A stretch of 64,000 nt of DNA from CAZDDI01 sp964504195. Its GTDB lineage: Bacteria > Chloroflexota > Anaerolineae > B4-G1 > SLSP01. Where the stretch lies: positions 62,001 through 126,000 of the forward strand of contig CAZDDI010000002.1 in NCBI GenBank assembly GCA_964504195.1, given 5' to 3'. Within the stretch, counting starts at the first letter, position 1, and the number at the start of each line of letters is the position of its first letter. Positions 27,258 through 36,595 of this stretch are shown here, piece after piece. Made by a program: the position numbers and the translations under genes. A model generated the notes under the pieces. It saw only the letters and a list, made by a program, of their open reading frames with translations. It searched no databases and was not told where the DNA came from.

Positions 27258-28295
27258 TTATAGCGGAGCAGAAGGTTCTTGTTTGACCCAGGCTTCCAGC
27301 TGGAAAGTAACTTTTTGGAAGAAACTGTGAGGGGGGAGATTGCCCTGTGCATAGTCTACGTCTTTAATCAGTACACGCACGCGCAGCGCTGTGGTTTCCA
27401 GGTCTACCGTCATGCCGGGGCGGATTATGGCGACTTCGCCCTTGGCTGCTAGTTTGGAGCGTAACGCCGGATCGTTGAAGGCGTATTCGCTGGTCAGCAC
27501 GGTTACGACGGTGCGGATGTCGCTCTTGTCGAAGAGCCAGACCTCGTAAGCTGTGACTTTCTTAGGGTCGCCCACGCCGATACTTTCCGAAACGCCCACG
27601 CCACACTCACCCAGGAAGTCAGCGCCCATTTCGATGCTGAATGAGGGATCGAAGTAATCATCTCCCAGAACGTAAGTAGTTACAAACGAGCCGAGCTGTT
27701 CACCAACAAACCCTTCGGGAACTGCTGGCTTTTCCGCAGGCAGGCTAGGGCCGCGACCCACGCGCTCCGATGGCTCGGCAGTCCGGCCACCTCTCATGCG
27801 TAATAGCAGAAAGAAAATCGCGCCCACTATCGCTAATACTAACAGCAATCCCCCTAGAATCACCCAGATTGAGATAGGCCCGCTCGGCTCGGCGGGTGGG
27901 GTATAAGTTGATAAATCGTTTGCCAAACGCTGGTAGATTTCGGTTTGGAGCGGGAATTTTTCTTGTAACTGGGTCAGTACACCTTGTATCTCCGTAAGTT
28001 TCCAATCTGGATATCCGAGACGCAACGCCGCGGTTTCAATGTTGCGTGTTTGGTTATACTCCATTGCAACGAAGGTAAGATAAGAGTTGCGGTAGTTGGG
28101 CTCTAGGAGCGACGGGGGCGCATCCTGCCATGACACCGGGAAAATGGCCCAGCCCAATATAAGCCACCCCATCAATAAGCCCAGTGTGAACATAATCAGT
28201 AACCGGTGTTTTTCCCACGGTTTTTGAATTTTCATCATCACCGTAGCAAAAAGAAAACCACCTTTGGCGAGCAATGTATTGATCAAATCGTTCAT
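27258..28295 (-). CDS. Two-TM membrane protein of unknown function
   Basis: A 345-residue protein with one TM helix at ~31-53, a polar segment (~55-140) likely outside the cytoplasm, a second TM at ~141-165, and a C-terminal ~175-residue soluble domain. That domain contains LGDDYFDPSFSIE, a GECGVGVSE motif and strands suggestive of a beta-rich fold (KVTAYEVWLFD, TVVTVLTSEYAF). I do not recognise the family. It is divergent from the O-antigen-ligase-like gene, and the shared 163-base intergenic region contains a large palindrome. Confidence 0.75.
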   Translation of the reverse strand: MNDLINTLLAKGGFLFATVMMKIQKPWEKHRLLIMFTLGLLMGWLILGWAIFPVSWQDAPPSLLEPNYRNSYLTFVAMEYNQTRNIETAALRLGYPDWKLTEIQGVLTQLQEKFPLQTEIYQRLANDLSTYTPPAEPSGPISIWVILGGLLLVLAIVGAIFFLLLRMRGGRTAEPSERVGRGPSLPAEKPAVPEGFVGEQLGSFVTTYVLGDDYFDPSFSIEMGADFLGECGVGVSESIGVGDPKKVTAYEVWLFDKSDIRTVVTVLTSEYAFNDPALRSKLAAKGEVAIIRPGMTVDLETTALRVRVLIKDVDYAQGNLPPHSFFQKVTFQLEAWVKQEPSAPL

Positions 28296-28379
28296 GGCAA
28301 CCCCCTTGCAGTTGAGTTGAAAGTCTTATCAAAGATTACCATAATTCTCTGCTATTTGCAAGTCGGGCAAAGTAGTTTA

Positions 28380-28424
28380 GGGGTGTGCGTCAAAGCTAAC
28401 TATTTGCGCCTTGACGCACACCCC
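28380..28424. promoter_or_regulatory. Perfect 14-bp inverted repeat, candidate operator
   Basis: GGGGTGTGCGTCAA (28380-28393) and its exact complement (28411-28424) flank a 17-base spacer. The right arm begins with the -35 box of the rightward promoter. Because the flanking genes are divergent, termination is an unlikely explanation. Confidence 0.6.
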
Positions 28425-28438
28425 GTGGCGGGTATAAT
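28411..28438 (+). promoter_or_regulatory. Sigma-70-type promoter for the O-antigen-ligase-like gene
   Basis: TTGACG (28411-28416) and TATAAT (28433-28438) are 16 bases apart, and the start codon follows 20 bases later. The -35 box lies in the palindrome described at 28380-28424. Confidence 0.75.
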
Positions 28439-28458
28439 CCGTGTGTGGAGGTAGATAG

Positions 28459-29958
28459 ATGAGCGAATGGCGTAGCGCTGCCCATGATGCAATTCAGCAT
28501 AGCCCACTGCGGTGGGTTTTCTTCTCACGTTACACAGGGCTTCCTTATATTGTAGGGATGCTATTTGCTGCGCTGTTGGCTGTGGGCAGCGGATGGGTGA
28601 TCGCGCGCCTGGGGCCGCTTCCCATCCTGGCCTTGCTGATGGGCGTGGCTTATCTCAGTATCACTCTGCGCAGTCTCGAACTGGCCTATTGGGGCGTCAT
28701 TGGCATTGTTACCCTGCTGCCGTTTGCCTCGCTGCCGGTGCGCATTGGCTTTACCCCCACCTTTCTTGATCTGGCCCTGCTTGTCCTTTTTGGTATCTGG
28801 GTGTTGCCGTTGGCTCTGGGCCGTGAGCAACGCTTTGTCGTTACCCCGGTGGGCGGGCCAGTGTTGGCCTTCATGCTCCTGGCTATCGGCTCATTCGTGT
28901 TCGGCCTCTCGCATAGCGCGCTCACCAGCTACCTCGCCCGGCACTTTGCCGAAGTGCTCCTCAGTATCGCTCTCTTCTTTCTGGTGGTCAACACAGTGCG
29001 GGATGACGCGCGCCTGGAGCGGCTTACCCGCGTGCTTTTTCTGATGGCTTCGGCGGCGGCCCTGCTTGGCATTGTCCTCTATGTCCTACCTGATGAGCTT
29101 TCCATTCGTCTGCTCTCTGCGCTGGGGCGGGTTGGCTACCCTACAGGGGCGGGTGTGCTGCGCTTCATCCGGGATGATCCCGAACTGATGCAGCGCGCGA
29201 CCTCTACCTCCGTAGACCCCAACGTGTTGGGCAGCCTGCTCAATGTGACGGCGGCGTTCACCGTGCCTCAACTATTCACTGCGCGGCCCTTTATCAAACG
29301 CTGGTTGCTATTGCCGCTTCTTGGTGTTGTGGGGCTTTGCCTGGGGTTGACCATTTCACGGGGTTCGATGTTTGGTTTTGCTATTGCCGTGGTTGCGTTA
29401 GGGGTATTGCGCTATCGTAAACTGTTGCCCTTGCTTCTGCTGGCGCTGTTGTTAGTGTTGGTGCTTCCCTGGACACAGGGCTACGTTGCGCATTTTATCG
29501 AGGGTTTACAACTGCGTGACCTTTCCACCCAGATGCGTATGGGTGAATATACGGATGCCTTAACCCTTATTGCCCGTTACCCCATTCTGGGAGTGGGTTT
29601 TGCTGCTTCGCCCGATATTGATACCTATATTGGCGTGGCTAATCTATACCTGCTCATCGCTCAGGAGATGGGACTGGTGGGTTTGACCGCGTTCCTTGTG
29701 ACGATGGTTGTGATTTTTGTGCGGTTCTGGCGGCGGCGCGCCCGCGTTGTGGTGGATTCGCGCCTGGAGCCGCTCTGGTATGGTCTGCACGTTGCGCTTT
29801 TGGGTGGACTGGCGGGCGGTATGTTGGATCATTACTTCTTCAGCCTTGATTTTCACCATTCTGTGACGCTCTTTTGGTTGTTGGTAGGTTTGACTACCGC
29901 TTCCACGCAGCTGGTGGATGCTATGCACACTGATAGCGTGGAGATGCTTGTGACTTGA
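28459..29958 (+). CDS. O-antigen ligase / Wzy-like polytopic membrane protein
   Basis: A 499-residue integral membrane protein with about 11-12 hydrophobic helices. The large loop and following segment have the features of Wzy_C/O-antigen ligase proteins: SRGSMFGFAIA, then YPILGVGFAASPD and NLYLLIAQEMGLVGL. Such enzymes polymerise or ligate surface polysaccharide repeat units at the membrane. No glycosyltransferase genes are adjacent, so the glycan is unknown. ATG 28459 follows GGAGGT. The stop overlaps the next gene's TTG start by four bases, implying coupled translation with a beta-propeller lipoprotein. Confidence 0.8.
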   Translation: MSEWRSAAHDAIQHSPLRWVFFSRYTGLPYIVGMLFAALLAVGSGWVIARLGPLPILALLMGVAYLSITLRSLELAYWGVIGIVTLLPFASLPVRIGFTPTFLDLALLVLFGIWVLPLALGREQRFVVTPVGGPVLAFMLLAIGSFVFGLSHSALTSYLARHFAEVLLSIALFFLVVNTVRDDARLERLTRVLFLMASAAALLGIVLYVLPDELSIRLLSALGRVGYPTGAGVLRFIRDDPELMQRATSTSVDPNVLGSLLNVTAAFTVPQLFTARPFIKRWLLLPLLGVVGLCLGLTISRGSMFGFAIAVVALGVLRYRKLLPLLLLALLLVLVLPWTQGYVAHFIEGLQLRDLSTQMRMGEYTDALTLIARYPILGVGFAASPDIDTYIGVANLYLLIAQEMGLVGLTAFLVTMVVIFVRFWRRRARVVVDSRLEPLWYGLHVALLGGLAGGMLDHYFFSLDFHHSVTLFWLLVGLTTASTQLVDAMHTDSVEMLVT

Positions 29959-30971
29959 AGCGGTTCTTGTTGACTTTCGCGTGTCTGCTCCTCTTGCTGC
30001 CAGCGTGTGTCCCACCTGCCCTGTCCAATGCTGAGCGTCTTTATCTCCTCCAGCGCATCGAAAATGACTGGTATTTGGCATCTCTTGATGCCGCTGGACA
30101 GCCACAGCCTTTGCTGGCCGATGTAGATGCTTTTGCCGTAGGGCCACGTTACGCCGTTGTCACTGCCGATGAGCAACAGCTGGGCTTCTGGGATGCGCGC
30201 CGGGGATTGCAAGCGTTCCGCACCTGTGCTGCTCCTTGCCGCCTGTTGACCTGGTCATCTGATGGTGCATACTTGGCGTGGCTGGAGGGTGACTATCAGG
30301 GCGGGCATTTGTGGGTGTGGACAGCTGCGTCTGGGCGCAGTCACGCGCTCACCGCTGCGCAGGGCGGGCTGGCCTGGTCGCCTGACAGTACCCGGTTGGC
30401 CTACATCACATCAGCAGGAACGCTCGCGTTATGGCATCCGGCTACTGGTATGACCCAAACCCTGGCGATAGAGACTGCTATTGCGCCGGCCTGGTCGCCG
30501 GATAGCGCGCAGCTGGCGGTGGCTTTACCCGGTGGTACCGTGGGCCTGCTCACGCCAGGGCGCTTCTTGCCGGAGCTGCTGCTAGCAGATGAACAGCCCT
30601 TCGCCTGGATCGTGGCGCTCGCCTGGAGTCCTGACGGCGCGCATCTCGCGCTTATGCAGCGGCGCTTCTTTCCACCAGAGCACGATCATCACGCCGACGA
30701 ACCTACCGACGATCGGCAGGGCAGCGAAACCCTCGGCGCGCAGCCCTGGCTCGTCAATCTGCATGACCGGACACTAACCCCACTCCCCCGCGATCCGAGC
30801 GCGGCGTTTGCGCGCCCGGCTTGGTCTGCTGATAGCCGTTCGCTGGCAGTAGCCTGGTTGCCGCTCGGCATACCTGATCCTCGCCCTGCTGTCTGGGTTT
30901 ACGATGCGACCACGCTTACCGTGACCCAGCGTATCCCCAACGCCGCCGCGCCTGCCTGGGCCAGCCCATAA
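29955..30971 (+). CDS. WD40/TolB-like beta-propeller lipoprotein
   Basis: A 338-residue protein starting at TTG in a TTGA overlap with the previous stop. The signal peptide ends in a LLPAC lipobox (Cys at ~residue 18). The mature part contains repeated blade motifs of the PD40/TolB type: LTWSSDGAYLAWLEG, LAWSPDSTRLAYI, PAWSPDSAQLAVA, LAWSPDGAHLALM and PAWSADSRSLAVAW. A short His/Asp-rich insertion (EHDHHADEPTDD) falls between blades. It is likely a surface-anchored scaffold or monitor acting with the polysaccharide ligase, but that link rests on translational coupling only. Confidence 0.8.
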   Translation: MKRFLLTFACLLLLLPACVPPALSNAERLYLLQRIENDWYLASLDAAGQPQPLLADVDAFAVGPRYAVVTADEQQLGFWDARRGLQAFRTCAAPCRLLTWSSDGAYLAWLEGDYQGGHLWVWTAASGRSHALTAAQGGLAWSPDSTRLAYITSAGTLALWHPATGMTQTLAIETAIAPAWSPDSAQLAVALPGGTVGLLTPGRFLPELLLADEQPFAWIVALAWSPDGAHLALMQRRFFPPEHDHHADEPTDDRQGSETLGAQPWLVNLHDRTLTPLPRDPSAAFARPAWSADSRSLAVAWLPLGIPDPRPAVWVYDATTLTVTQRIPNAAAPAWASP

Positions 30972-30994
30972 CGCGGAATACGCACGCCGGGTTC

Positions 30995-31022
30995 TTGCCT
31001 TTCTTATAGGTTAGAGTATACT
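30995..31022 (+). promoter_or_regulatory. Candidate promoter for dnaN
   Basis: TTGCCT (30995-31000) and TATACT (31017-31022) with a 16-base spacer. This would give a leader of about 165 bases, which contains a direct repeat of TTTGAGATTT (31151-31160 and 31166-31175) just before the ribosome-binding site. Confidence 0.5.
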
Positions 31023-31191
31023 TTTAATAACCAGTTGGAGTGCTCTTCCCTGTGGTGTGGTTAGAGACCAGCCCCAGCCTAGCACATGGTCGTGAACTGT
31101 CAGCGCATAGATGCGCCGTGCGCGCGCGTGGAGCACCGTGCTAGTTTTGATTTGAGATTTGTGGATTTGAGATTTCTAGAGGAGGCCCTTG

Positions 31192-32310
31192 ATGAAACTT
31201 TCGTGCTTGCAGGAAAACTTGACCAAAGGATTGGGTATTGTTGGTCGCGCGGTGCCTTCGCGTACCGCGATGCCCATCTTGAGCAATGTCTTATTGGCGA
31301 CCGACCATGGACAATTGAAGCTGGCGACCACTAATTTGGAACTCAGCGTCGTGCATTGGGTGGGGGCGCGTGTGGAAACTGACGGCGCAATTACCGTCCC
31401 GGCGCGCAACTTTATTGATCTGGTGAATTCGTTGCCTCCGGATCAGGTCTCGCTCGATTTGGACGAAACCGCCCTGACATTGGCTTTGCAGTGCGGTTCG
31501 GTTAAGGCTTCATTCCGAGGACTGGCCGCCGAGGAGTTCCCGGTTTTACCTGAGCCGGACACAGATAATGGCTACGCGGTGGAGCCTGCCGATTTACGCA
31601 AGGGCCTGGAGCAGGTGACGTTTGCAGCCTCTTCCGATGAGAGCCATCCGGTGTTGACCGGTGTGTTGGCCGAGTTTGCCGATGAGACGTTGACGCTGGC
31701 TGCTGCTGATGGTTTCCGCATTTCTGTGCGCCATATTCCTCTGGTACAGCCAGTGGAGCGCCCCTTTAACCTGATTATTCCCGCGCGGGCACTTTCGGAG
31801 CTGCTGCGCATTCTCGGTGGTCAGGATGAGCCAGTCACCATCACTAGTACCCCCACTTATAACCAGATTCTCTTCCAACTCAAGGATACAGTGCTGAACT
31901 CCCGCCTGATTGAAGGGAATTTCCCGGACTATCGCCGGGTGATTCCTGAAACGACACAGACCCGCGTGGTGTTAGGGCGCGAGGAGTGGTTGCAGGCCTG
32001 CAAGCGCGCGGCGATTTTTGCTCGTGATGTTGCTAATATCGTGCGCTTCAAGGTAGAACCGGGTGAGGTGGTGGTCTCAGCAACTTCGGCAGAGTCAGGC
32101 GAAGGTTTCACGCGCCTGGCAGCTAGTGTTGAGGGTGATCCGGTTGAAATCGCCTTTAATGTACGCTTTTTGATTGATGTGCTTTCTGCGTTGGATGTAC
32201 CACAGGTGGCACTCGGGTTGAATGCGCCTACCAATCCCGGTGTTATTAAGGCGGTGGGCGATGAGGCGGCATTTGTGCATGTGGTCATGCCGATGCATCT
32301 GGGACGTTAG
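31192..32310 (+). CDS. dnaN: DNA polymerase III beta subunit (sliding clamp)
   Basis: A 372-residue protein of the standard clamp length, made of three similar ~120-residue domains. Recognisable stretches are KLSCLQENLTKGLGIVGRAV, PILSNVLLAT, VPARNFIDLVNSLP and, at the C-terminus, PGVIKAVGDEAAFVHVVMPM. The clamp encircles DNA and tethers the replicative polymerase. ATG 31192 lies six bases after AGAGGAGG; the TTG at 31189 is less well placed. The gene is not next to dnaA or recF, and no DnaA boxes were seen, so this is not evidently the origin region. Confidence 0.95.
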   Translation: MKLSCLQENLTKGLGIVGRAVPSRTAMPILSNVLLATDHGQLKLATTNLELSVVHWVGARVETDGAITVPARNFIDLVNSLPPDQVSLDLDETALTLALQCGSVKASFRGLAAEEFPVLPEPDTDNGYAVEPADLRKGLEQVTFAASSDESHPVLTGVLAEFADETLTLAAADGFRISVRHIPLVQPVERPFNLIIPARALSELLRILGGQDEPVTITSTPTYNQILFQLKDTVLNSRLIEGNFPDYRRVIPETTQTRVVLGREEWLQACKRAAIFARDVANIVRFKVEPGEVVVSATSAESGEGFTRLAASVEGDPVEIAFNVRFLIDVLSALDVPQVALGLNAPTNPGVIKAVGDEAAFVHVVMPMHLGR

Positions 32311-32330
32311 ACAAAGGGGTAACGATTATC

Positions 32331-34817
32331 TTGACAGACGTGACATTGGATTTTCCGGCGGCGCTGCCGCCGGAAGCTTTGCGCCGGTATACCGACCCGG
32401 CGCGTTTTGCTTTCGCCACGACGGATGAGCTGGCGTATCGTGCGCTCATCATCGGCCAGGAACGCGCGTTAGAGGCGTTACACTTCGGCCTGGGCATCAA
32501 CAGCCAGGGCTTCAACCTCTTCGTGATGGGGCCGCCTGGCACTGGGCGGCGTTCGATTATCCGCCGGGTGGTGGAGCATCTGGCAGCGACTGGCCCAACG
32601 CCGGTAGATTGGGTGTATGTGAACCGCTTCTCCGACCCGCGCCGCCCGCGTGCTATCAGTTTGCCGCCGGGGATGGGGGTGGAGTTCCGCGAGAACATGG
32701 AACGTTTCAACACGGAGCTGATGATCCGTTTGCCTCGTGCCTACGAGACTGAGCAATACGCGCAATTGCGTGAGGAGCAGGAACAGGAACAGCGGGCAGT
32801 GCAGCAGCAGGAGTTTTCGGCGGTGGAGCGTGCTTGCCAGTCACGGGGATTCGCGTTAGTGCGCTCGCCTTCTGGGATGTACATTGCGCCAGTGCGCGCG
32901 GGTGACATCATCACGCCTGAAGCCTTTAGTCAGCTGCCTGAAGAGGAGCGCCTGATATTGGATCAGGCGTTCGTTGAGTTACAAGATATGCTGGGTGCGG
33001 CTTTGCGGCGCTTGCGGGAGCATGAGCGTGGTGTGCAGCAGTCGGTGGCGGCGTTGGATCGGGAGATTGCCGATTTTACGTTGCAGCCGTTGATGCGTGA
33101 TCTGTTGGATAAGTATGCAGAGCGCCAGGAGGTGCTGGATTATCTGGAGGAAGTGCGCCAAGATATCATTGCCAGCGTGGCGGCGTTCCGTAGCGAAGGT
33201 TCCGATGATGCCGATGATGATATTAGTGGCTCGCTCTTGGAGGTGCCACTGTCGTTACGCTATCGGGTGAACGTCCTGGTGGATAACCGTGAGACCGAGG
33301 GCGCACCAGTCTTGTTCGAACAGAACCCGACTTATGAAAATCTGCTTGGGCGTATCGAGTACGATGTGCGTGACGGCTCGACCGTTACCGATTACACGCT
33401 TATCCGTCCGGGCGCGCTGCACCGGGCCAATGGCGGGTATCTCGTGTTACATGCTGATGAGCTCCTGGAGACACCTTACGCGTGGCTGGGTCTGCGCCGG
33501 GCGCTCTCGACGGGCATGTTGCGCATCGAGCGCCCGGATTCGCAGCAGTTGGTTAGTACCGTCACCCCGGAGCCGGAGCCTATCTCCTTACGTGTTAAGG
33601 TGATTCTGTTGGGCAGCTATGCTGCTTATTATGCGCTCTACAACCTTGATCCAGAATTTGGCGAGCTGTTCAAGGTGCGCGTGGAGTTTGATACCGATAT
33701 GGAGCGCTCGCCGGACCTCGAGGATGCCTACGTACAGTTCATCCGCGCCTGTTGTGAGGAGGAAGACTTACCGGGCTTTACGCCAGAGGCGGTAGCCCAT
33801 GTGGTGGAGTTCGGGGCGCGTTTGGCGGACGATCAAGAGCGGCTGAGTACGCGCTTTGGCGTGGTAGCCGATTTGGTGCGTGAGGCGGCATATTGGTTGC
33901 GCCAGACGCAAGCGACGGAAGTTGGTGCTGCGCAGGTGTTGGTCGCCGAAGAGCATCAAATCTATCGTGCCAATCTTGACGCGGAGAAGACGCTCCGCGA
34001 GATTGTGCAGGGACGGCTCAAGGTGGCGACTGAGGGAACGGCCCTGGGCGAGGTGAACGGTTTGACCGTATCCATCGGTGGGGGGTATATCTATGGGATG
34101 CCCACACGCATCACCGCGCGTGCCTACATGGGGCGGGGGAGTGTGGTGGATATTCAGCGTGAGACGCGCCTGGGGGGGGCTATTCACAGCAAGGGTGTCC
34201 TCACGTTGGCGGGCTACATTGGTGGGCATTATGGCGTCTATCGCCCGTTGGCGATGGAAGTGAGTCTGAGCTTCGAGCAGGTTTATGATGAGATTGATGG
34301 CGATAGCGCATCGGCGGCGGAGCTCTTTGCGTTGCTGTCGGCGCTGTCAGGCTCGGTGCCGTTGCGACAAGACCTCGCGGTGACGGGGGCGGTGGATCAG
34401 GTGGGATATATCCTGCCCATCGGTTCGGTCAATGAGAAAATTGAGGGATTCTTCGCGGTGTGCCGCGCGCGCGGGCTGACCGGGATGCAAGGTGTTGTTA
34501 TCCCCGCAGCCAATCGGCGCAACCTCATGCTGCGTGAGCCGGTGGTGGAGGCGGTGCGGCAGGGGCTGTTTCACATTTACGCTATCGAGACAGTGGATCA
34601 AGGTCTGGAACTGTTGACCGGGATGCCGGCGGGCATACGGGACGCCCAGGGGCGGTTCCCTGAGGCCTCGTTCCACGCGGTGGTGGATCGCTGTTTGCAG
34701 GTGTTTGGGCAGCGGTTGCGCATGAAAAGCGGGCGGAAAGCGCTCGTGGCGAGTCTGGCGGAAGAAGATCCGCTGTTTGAAGATGATGATGGCTACGATG
34801 AGGCTATGGACGCGTAG
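32331..34817 (+). CDS. Lon-like ATP-dependent protease (AAA_32/Lon_C type)
   Basis: An 828-residue protein starting at TTG 32331, 20 bases after dnaN, with AAAGGGGT upstream. The P loop is GPPGTGRRS (67-75), with Arg73 in the usual Lys position. A long coiled-coil insertion follows (~135-280), then the rest of the AAA module (ANGGYLVLHADELLE, ~370) and a C-terminal Lon protease domain. The catalytic dyad is Ser659 (GDSAS) and Lys703 (NEKIEG). It differs from classic LonA, which is encoded separately at 54040-56547, and lacks the LonA N-terminal domain. Such proteins are soluble peptidases of poorly defined substrate. Confidence 0.88.
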   Translation: MTDVTLDFPAALPPEALRRYTDPARFAFATTDELAYRALIIGQERALEALHFGLGINSQGFNLFVMGPPGTGRRSIIRRVVEHLAATGPTPVDWVYVNRFSDPRRPRAISLPPGMGVEFRENMERFNTELMIRLPRAYETEQYAQLREEQEQEQRAVQQQEFSAVERACQSRGFALVRSPSGMYIAPVRAGDIITPEAFSQLPEEERLILDQAFVELQDMLGAALRRLREHERGVQQSVAALDREIADFTLQPLMRDLLDKYAERQEVLDYLEEVRQDIIASVAAFRSEGSDDADDDISGSLLEVPLSLRYRVNVLVDNRETEGAPVLFEQNPTYENLLGRIEYDVRDGSTVTDYTLIRPGALHRANGGYLVLHADELLETPYAWLGLRRALSTGMLRIERPDSQQLVSTVTPEPEPISLRVKVILLGSYAAYYALYNLDPEFGELFKVRVEFDTDMERSPDLEDAYVQFIRACCEEEDLPGFTPEAVAHVVEFGARLADDQERLSTRFGVVADLVREAAYWLRQTQATEVGAAQVLVAEEHQIYRANLDAEKTLREIVQGRLKVATEGTALGEVNGLTVSIGGGYIYGMPTRITARAYMGRGSVVDIQRETRLGGAIHSKGVLTLAGYIGGHYGVYRPLAMEVSLSFEQVYDEIDGDSASAAELFALLSALSGSVPLRQDLAVTGAVDQVGYILPIGSVNEKIEGFFAVCRARGLTGMQGVVIPAANRRNLMLREPVVEAVRQGLFHIYAIETVDQGLELLTGMPAGIRDAQGRFPEASFHAVVDRCLQVFGQRLRMKSGRKALVASLAEEDPLFEDDDGYDEAMDA

Positions 34818-34855
34818 AATATTTAGAGTTCCCATTTCACACAGGAGGTGAGGTA

Positions 34856-35260
34856 ATGGTGAGTATTATTCAGATCGAAGGTATTGGCAAAATGTACGCA
34901 GAGAAGCTCAAGGAAATCGAAATCGCCACCACGGAAGTCTTGCTGGAGCGGGGCGCGACCTCCAAAGGGCGTCAGGAAATCGCCAATAGCACCGGGATCA
35001 GCAATAAGCTGGTGTTGCGCTGGGTGAACATGGCTGACCTGTTCCGCATCAAGGGTGTGGGTGAGGAGTATTCCGATCTGCTCGAAGCAGCCGGGGTGGA
35101 TACGGTGCCGGAGTTGGCGCAGCGTAACCCCGAGAACCTGCATGTCAAAATGAGCGAGGTCAACGAAGTCAAGAAACTGGTGCGGCAGTTGCCTTCGTTA
35201 CCGCAGGTGACGGAGTGGGTGATGCAGGCGAAGGATTTGCCGCGCGTGATGCAGTATTAG
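34856..35260 (+). CDS. DUF4332 helix-hairpin-helix protein
   Basis: A 134-residue protein with two helix-hairpin-helix-like motifs, IEGIGKMYAEKLKEI near residue 7 and IKGVGEEYSDLLEAAGV near residue 64, in the arrangement of DUF4332 proteins. Such motifs usually bind DNA backbone non-specifically, but the biological role of the family is unknown. ATG 34856 follows AGGAGGTGAGGTA. It lies 38 bases after the Lon-like protease stop and may be co-transcribed with it. Confidence 0.8.
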   Translation: MVSIIQIEGIGKMYAEKLKEIEIATTEVLLERGATSKGRQEIANSTGISNKLVLRWVNMADLFRIKGVGEEYSDLLEAAGVDTVPELAQRNPENLHVKMSEVNEVKKLVRQLPSLPQVTEWVMQAKDLPRVMQY

Positions 35261-35348
35261 CGGGAGCTGGGTGCGCATTTCGTAGTGTAAAAGCGAAATA
35301 TGTGCTACTGTAGGTGAGATTGCGTGGTTATTGCAAGGAGGCCCAACA

Positions 35349-36584
35349 ATGACGAATTTGTTGCAGAATCCTATGATGGAAGGCGATACATGGCGTAGAA
35401 CGCACATCGGCGTTGAGTTTGGTGAGATTGTAGTTCCCAAGCCCTGGGTGGCGTATTGGAGTCAGGCGAAGTCTGTGCCACATGATCCACGAAACACGGA
35501 CGGCTACGGGCGTCCGGAAATGCACGTGATTGCCAAACAACCGCCGTTTCTTGATCCGCCGCGTATTCACGAGGGCCAGAACGCGCTCAAGTACTTCACG
35601 TTTTGGCGCATTCACGACGCGGGGATTTATCAACAGGTGCAAGGTGTTGAACCGGGGCGTCCCCTGCGGTTGACGGCTTGGGCACATGCCTGGTCGAGCC
35701 AGCAGGATAATCCCCACGTCAGCGACGGGGCCGGCAGCGGGCCGTTTTTCAAGCTGGAAGGTAGTACCACTGATTCAAACGAGCGTAATTTCATCTTCAC
35801 AGTGGGCATTGATCCTACTGGTGGGACGGATCCGTGGGGGAGTACAGTAGTGTGGGGGCAGGGTGCACACATCTACAATGTGTTTGCGCAAGTTCCCGAA
35901 GTGGAAGTGCTCGCGCAAGGTAGTACTGTGACCGTATTTCTGCGCACGCAGGTTTTGTGGCCCTTTAAGCATTGTGATGCCTATTGGGACAAGATCGAGC
36001 TGATCGCGGGGGAGAATGGTGACGGGCCAGTGACATTGACCGTCGAGCCGGTGACTGTGCGGCAGGGACAGCCTTTTGAAGTGCTTGTCTCGCCTGCGTC
36101 TGGGGTTAGCGCAATGCGCTTAGAGTTCGCAGGTGGCGAGGTATTGCAAGGCCCGGTGCGTGTGGTGAACAACGCAGCCCGCTATCGCTGCGTGGCGCTA
36201 ACTGGGGGCGCTCATAAGGTGCGCCTCTTCTCCGCTGCAACACAGTTGACCGAGGAGGATTTTACAGTGGTAGCGCAGCCGGTATTTGTTCCGCCGCGTG
36301 AGGATTATGCGCGAACTTATGTTCTGCTGCCGCCTGGCGCGGGTGTGGAGTGGGTACAGGCTATCCTCGAAAGCGGTGCTTGGGCGCGATATCGCTGGAC
36401 GATTGGTGGTAGTGCTGATGATGCCGGTGCCGGACCAACGCAGCGTAAGGTGTTGGCGATCAATCCGCAGGGGTGGTCCAGCAATCTGGAAGCCTTTTTC
36501 AATCAGTATTATCCGGGCTTGGTCTACCAGCCAATTCAAGCGGCAACGCCGGTAGATTTGAAACAGATTTTGAGTGGTATGTAG
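35349..36584 (+). CDS. Jelly-roll-like protein of unknown function
   Basis: A 411-residue protein. ATG 35349 is seven bases from AAGGAGG (35335-35341). The N-terminal ~220 residues begin NLLQNPMMEGDTWR and resemble carbohydrate-binding jelly rolls (WRIHDAGIYQQVQG, then aromatic-rich strands). An Ig-like segment follows (~220-310, VRQGQPFEVLVSP). The final ~90 residues form a distinct module (YVLLPPGAGVEWVQAIL, TIGGSADDAGAG, FFNQYYPGLVYQPI). No signal peptide is evident, which is odd for a glycan-binding protein. I believe similar modules occur in other Chloroflexota proteins but give no function. Confidence 0.6.
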   Translation: MTNLLQNPMMEGDTWRRTHIGVEFGEIVVPKPWVAYWSQAKSVPHDPRNTDGYGRPEMHVIAKQPPFLDPPRIHEGQNALKYFTFWRIHDAGIYQQVQGVEPGRPLRLTAWAHAWSSQQDNPHVSDGAGSGPFFKLEGSTTDSNERNFIFTVGIDPTGGTDPWGSTVVWGQGAHIYNVFAQVPEVEVLAQGSTVTVFLRTQVLWPFKHCDAYWDKIELIAGENGDGPVTLTVEPVTVRQGQPFEVLVSPASGVSAMRLEFAGGEVLQGPVRVVNNAARYRCVALTGGAHKVRLFSAATQLTEEDFTVVAQPVFVPPREDYARTYVLLPPGAGVEWVQAILESGAWARYRWTIGGSADDAGAGPTQRKVLAINPQGWSSNLEAFFNQYYPGLVYQPIQAATPVDLKQILSGM

Positions 36585-36595
36585 TAGGGCTTCAG

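Noticed and set aside
28380..28424. Terminator
   Set aside because: It lies between divergent starts, with a 17-base loop and no T tract; an operator fits better.
30972..31191. Replication origin next to dnaN
   Set aside because: No DnaA boxes or AT-rich unwinding region were seen and neither dnaA nor recF is adjacent.
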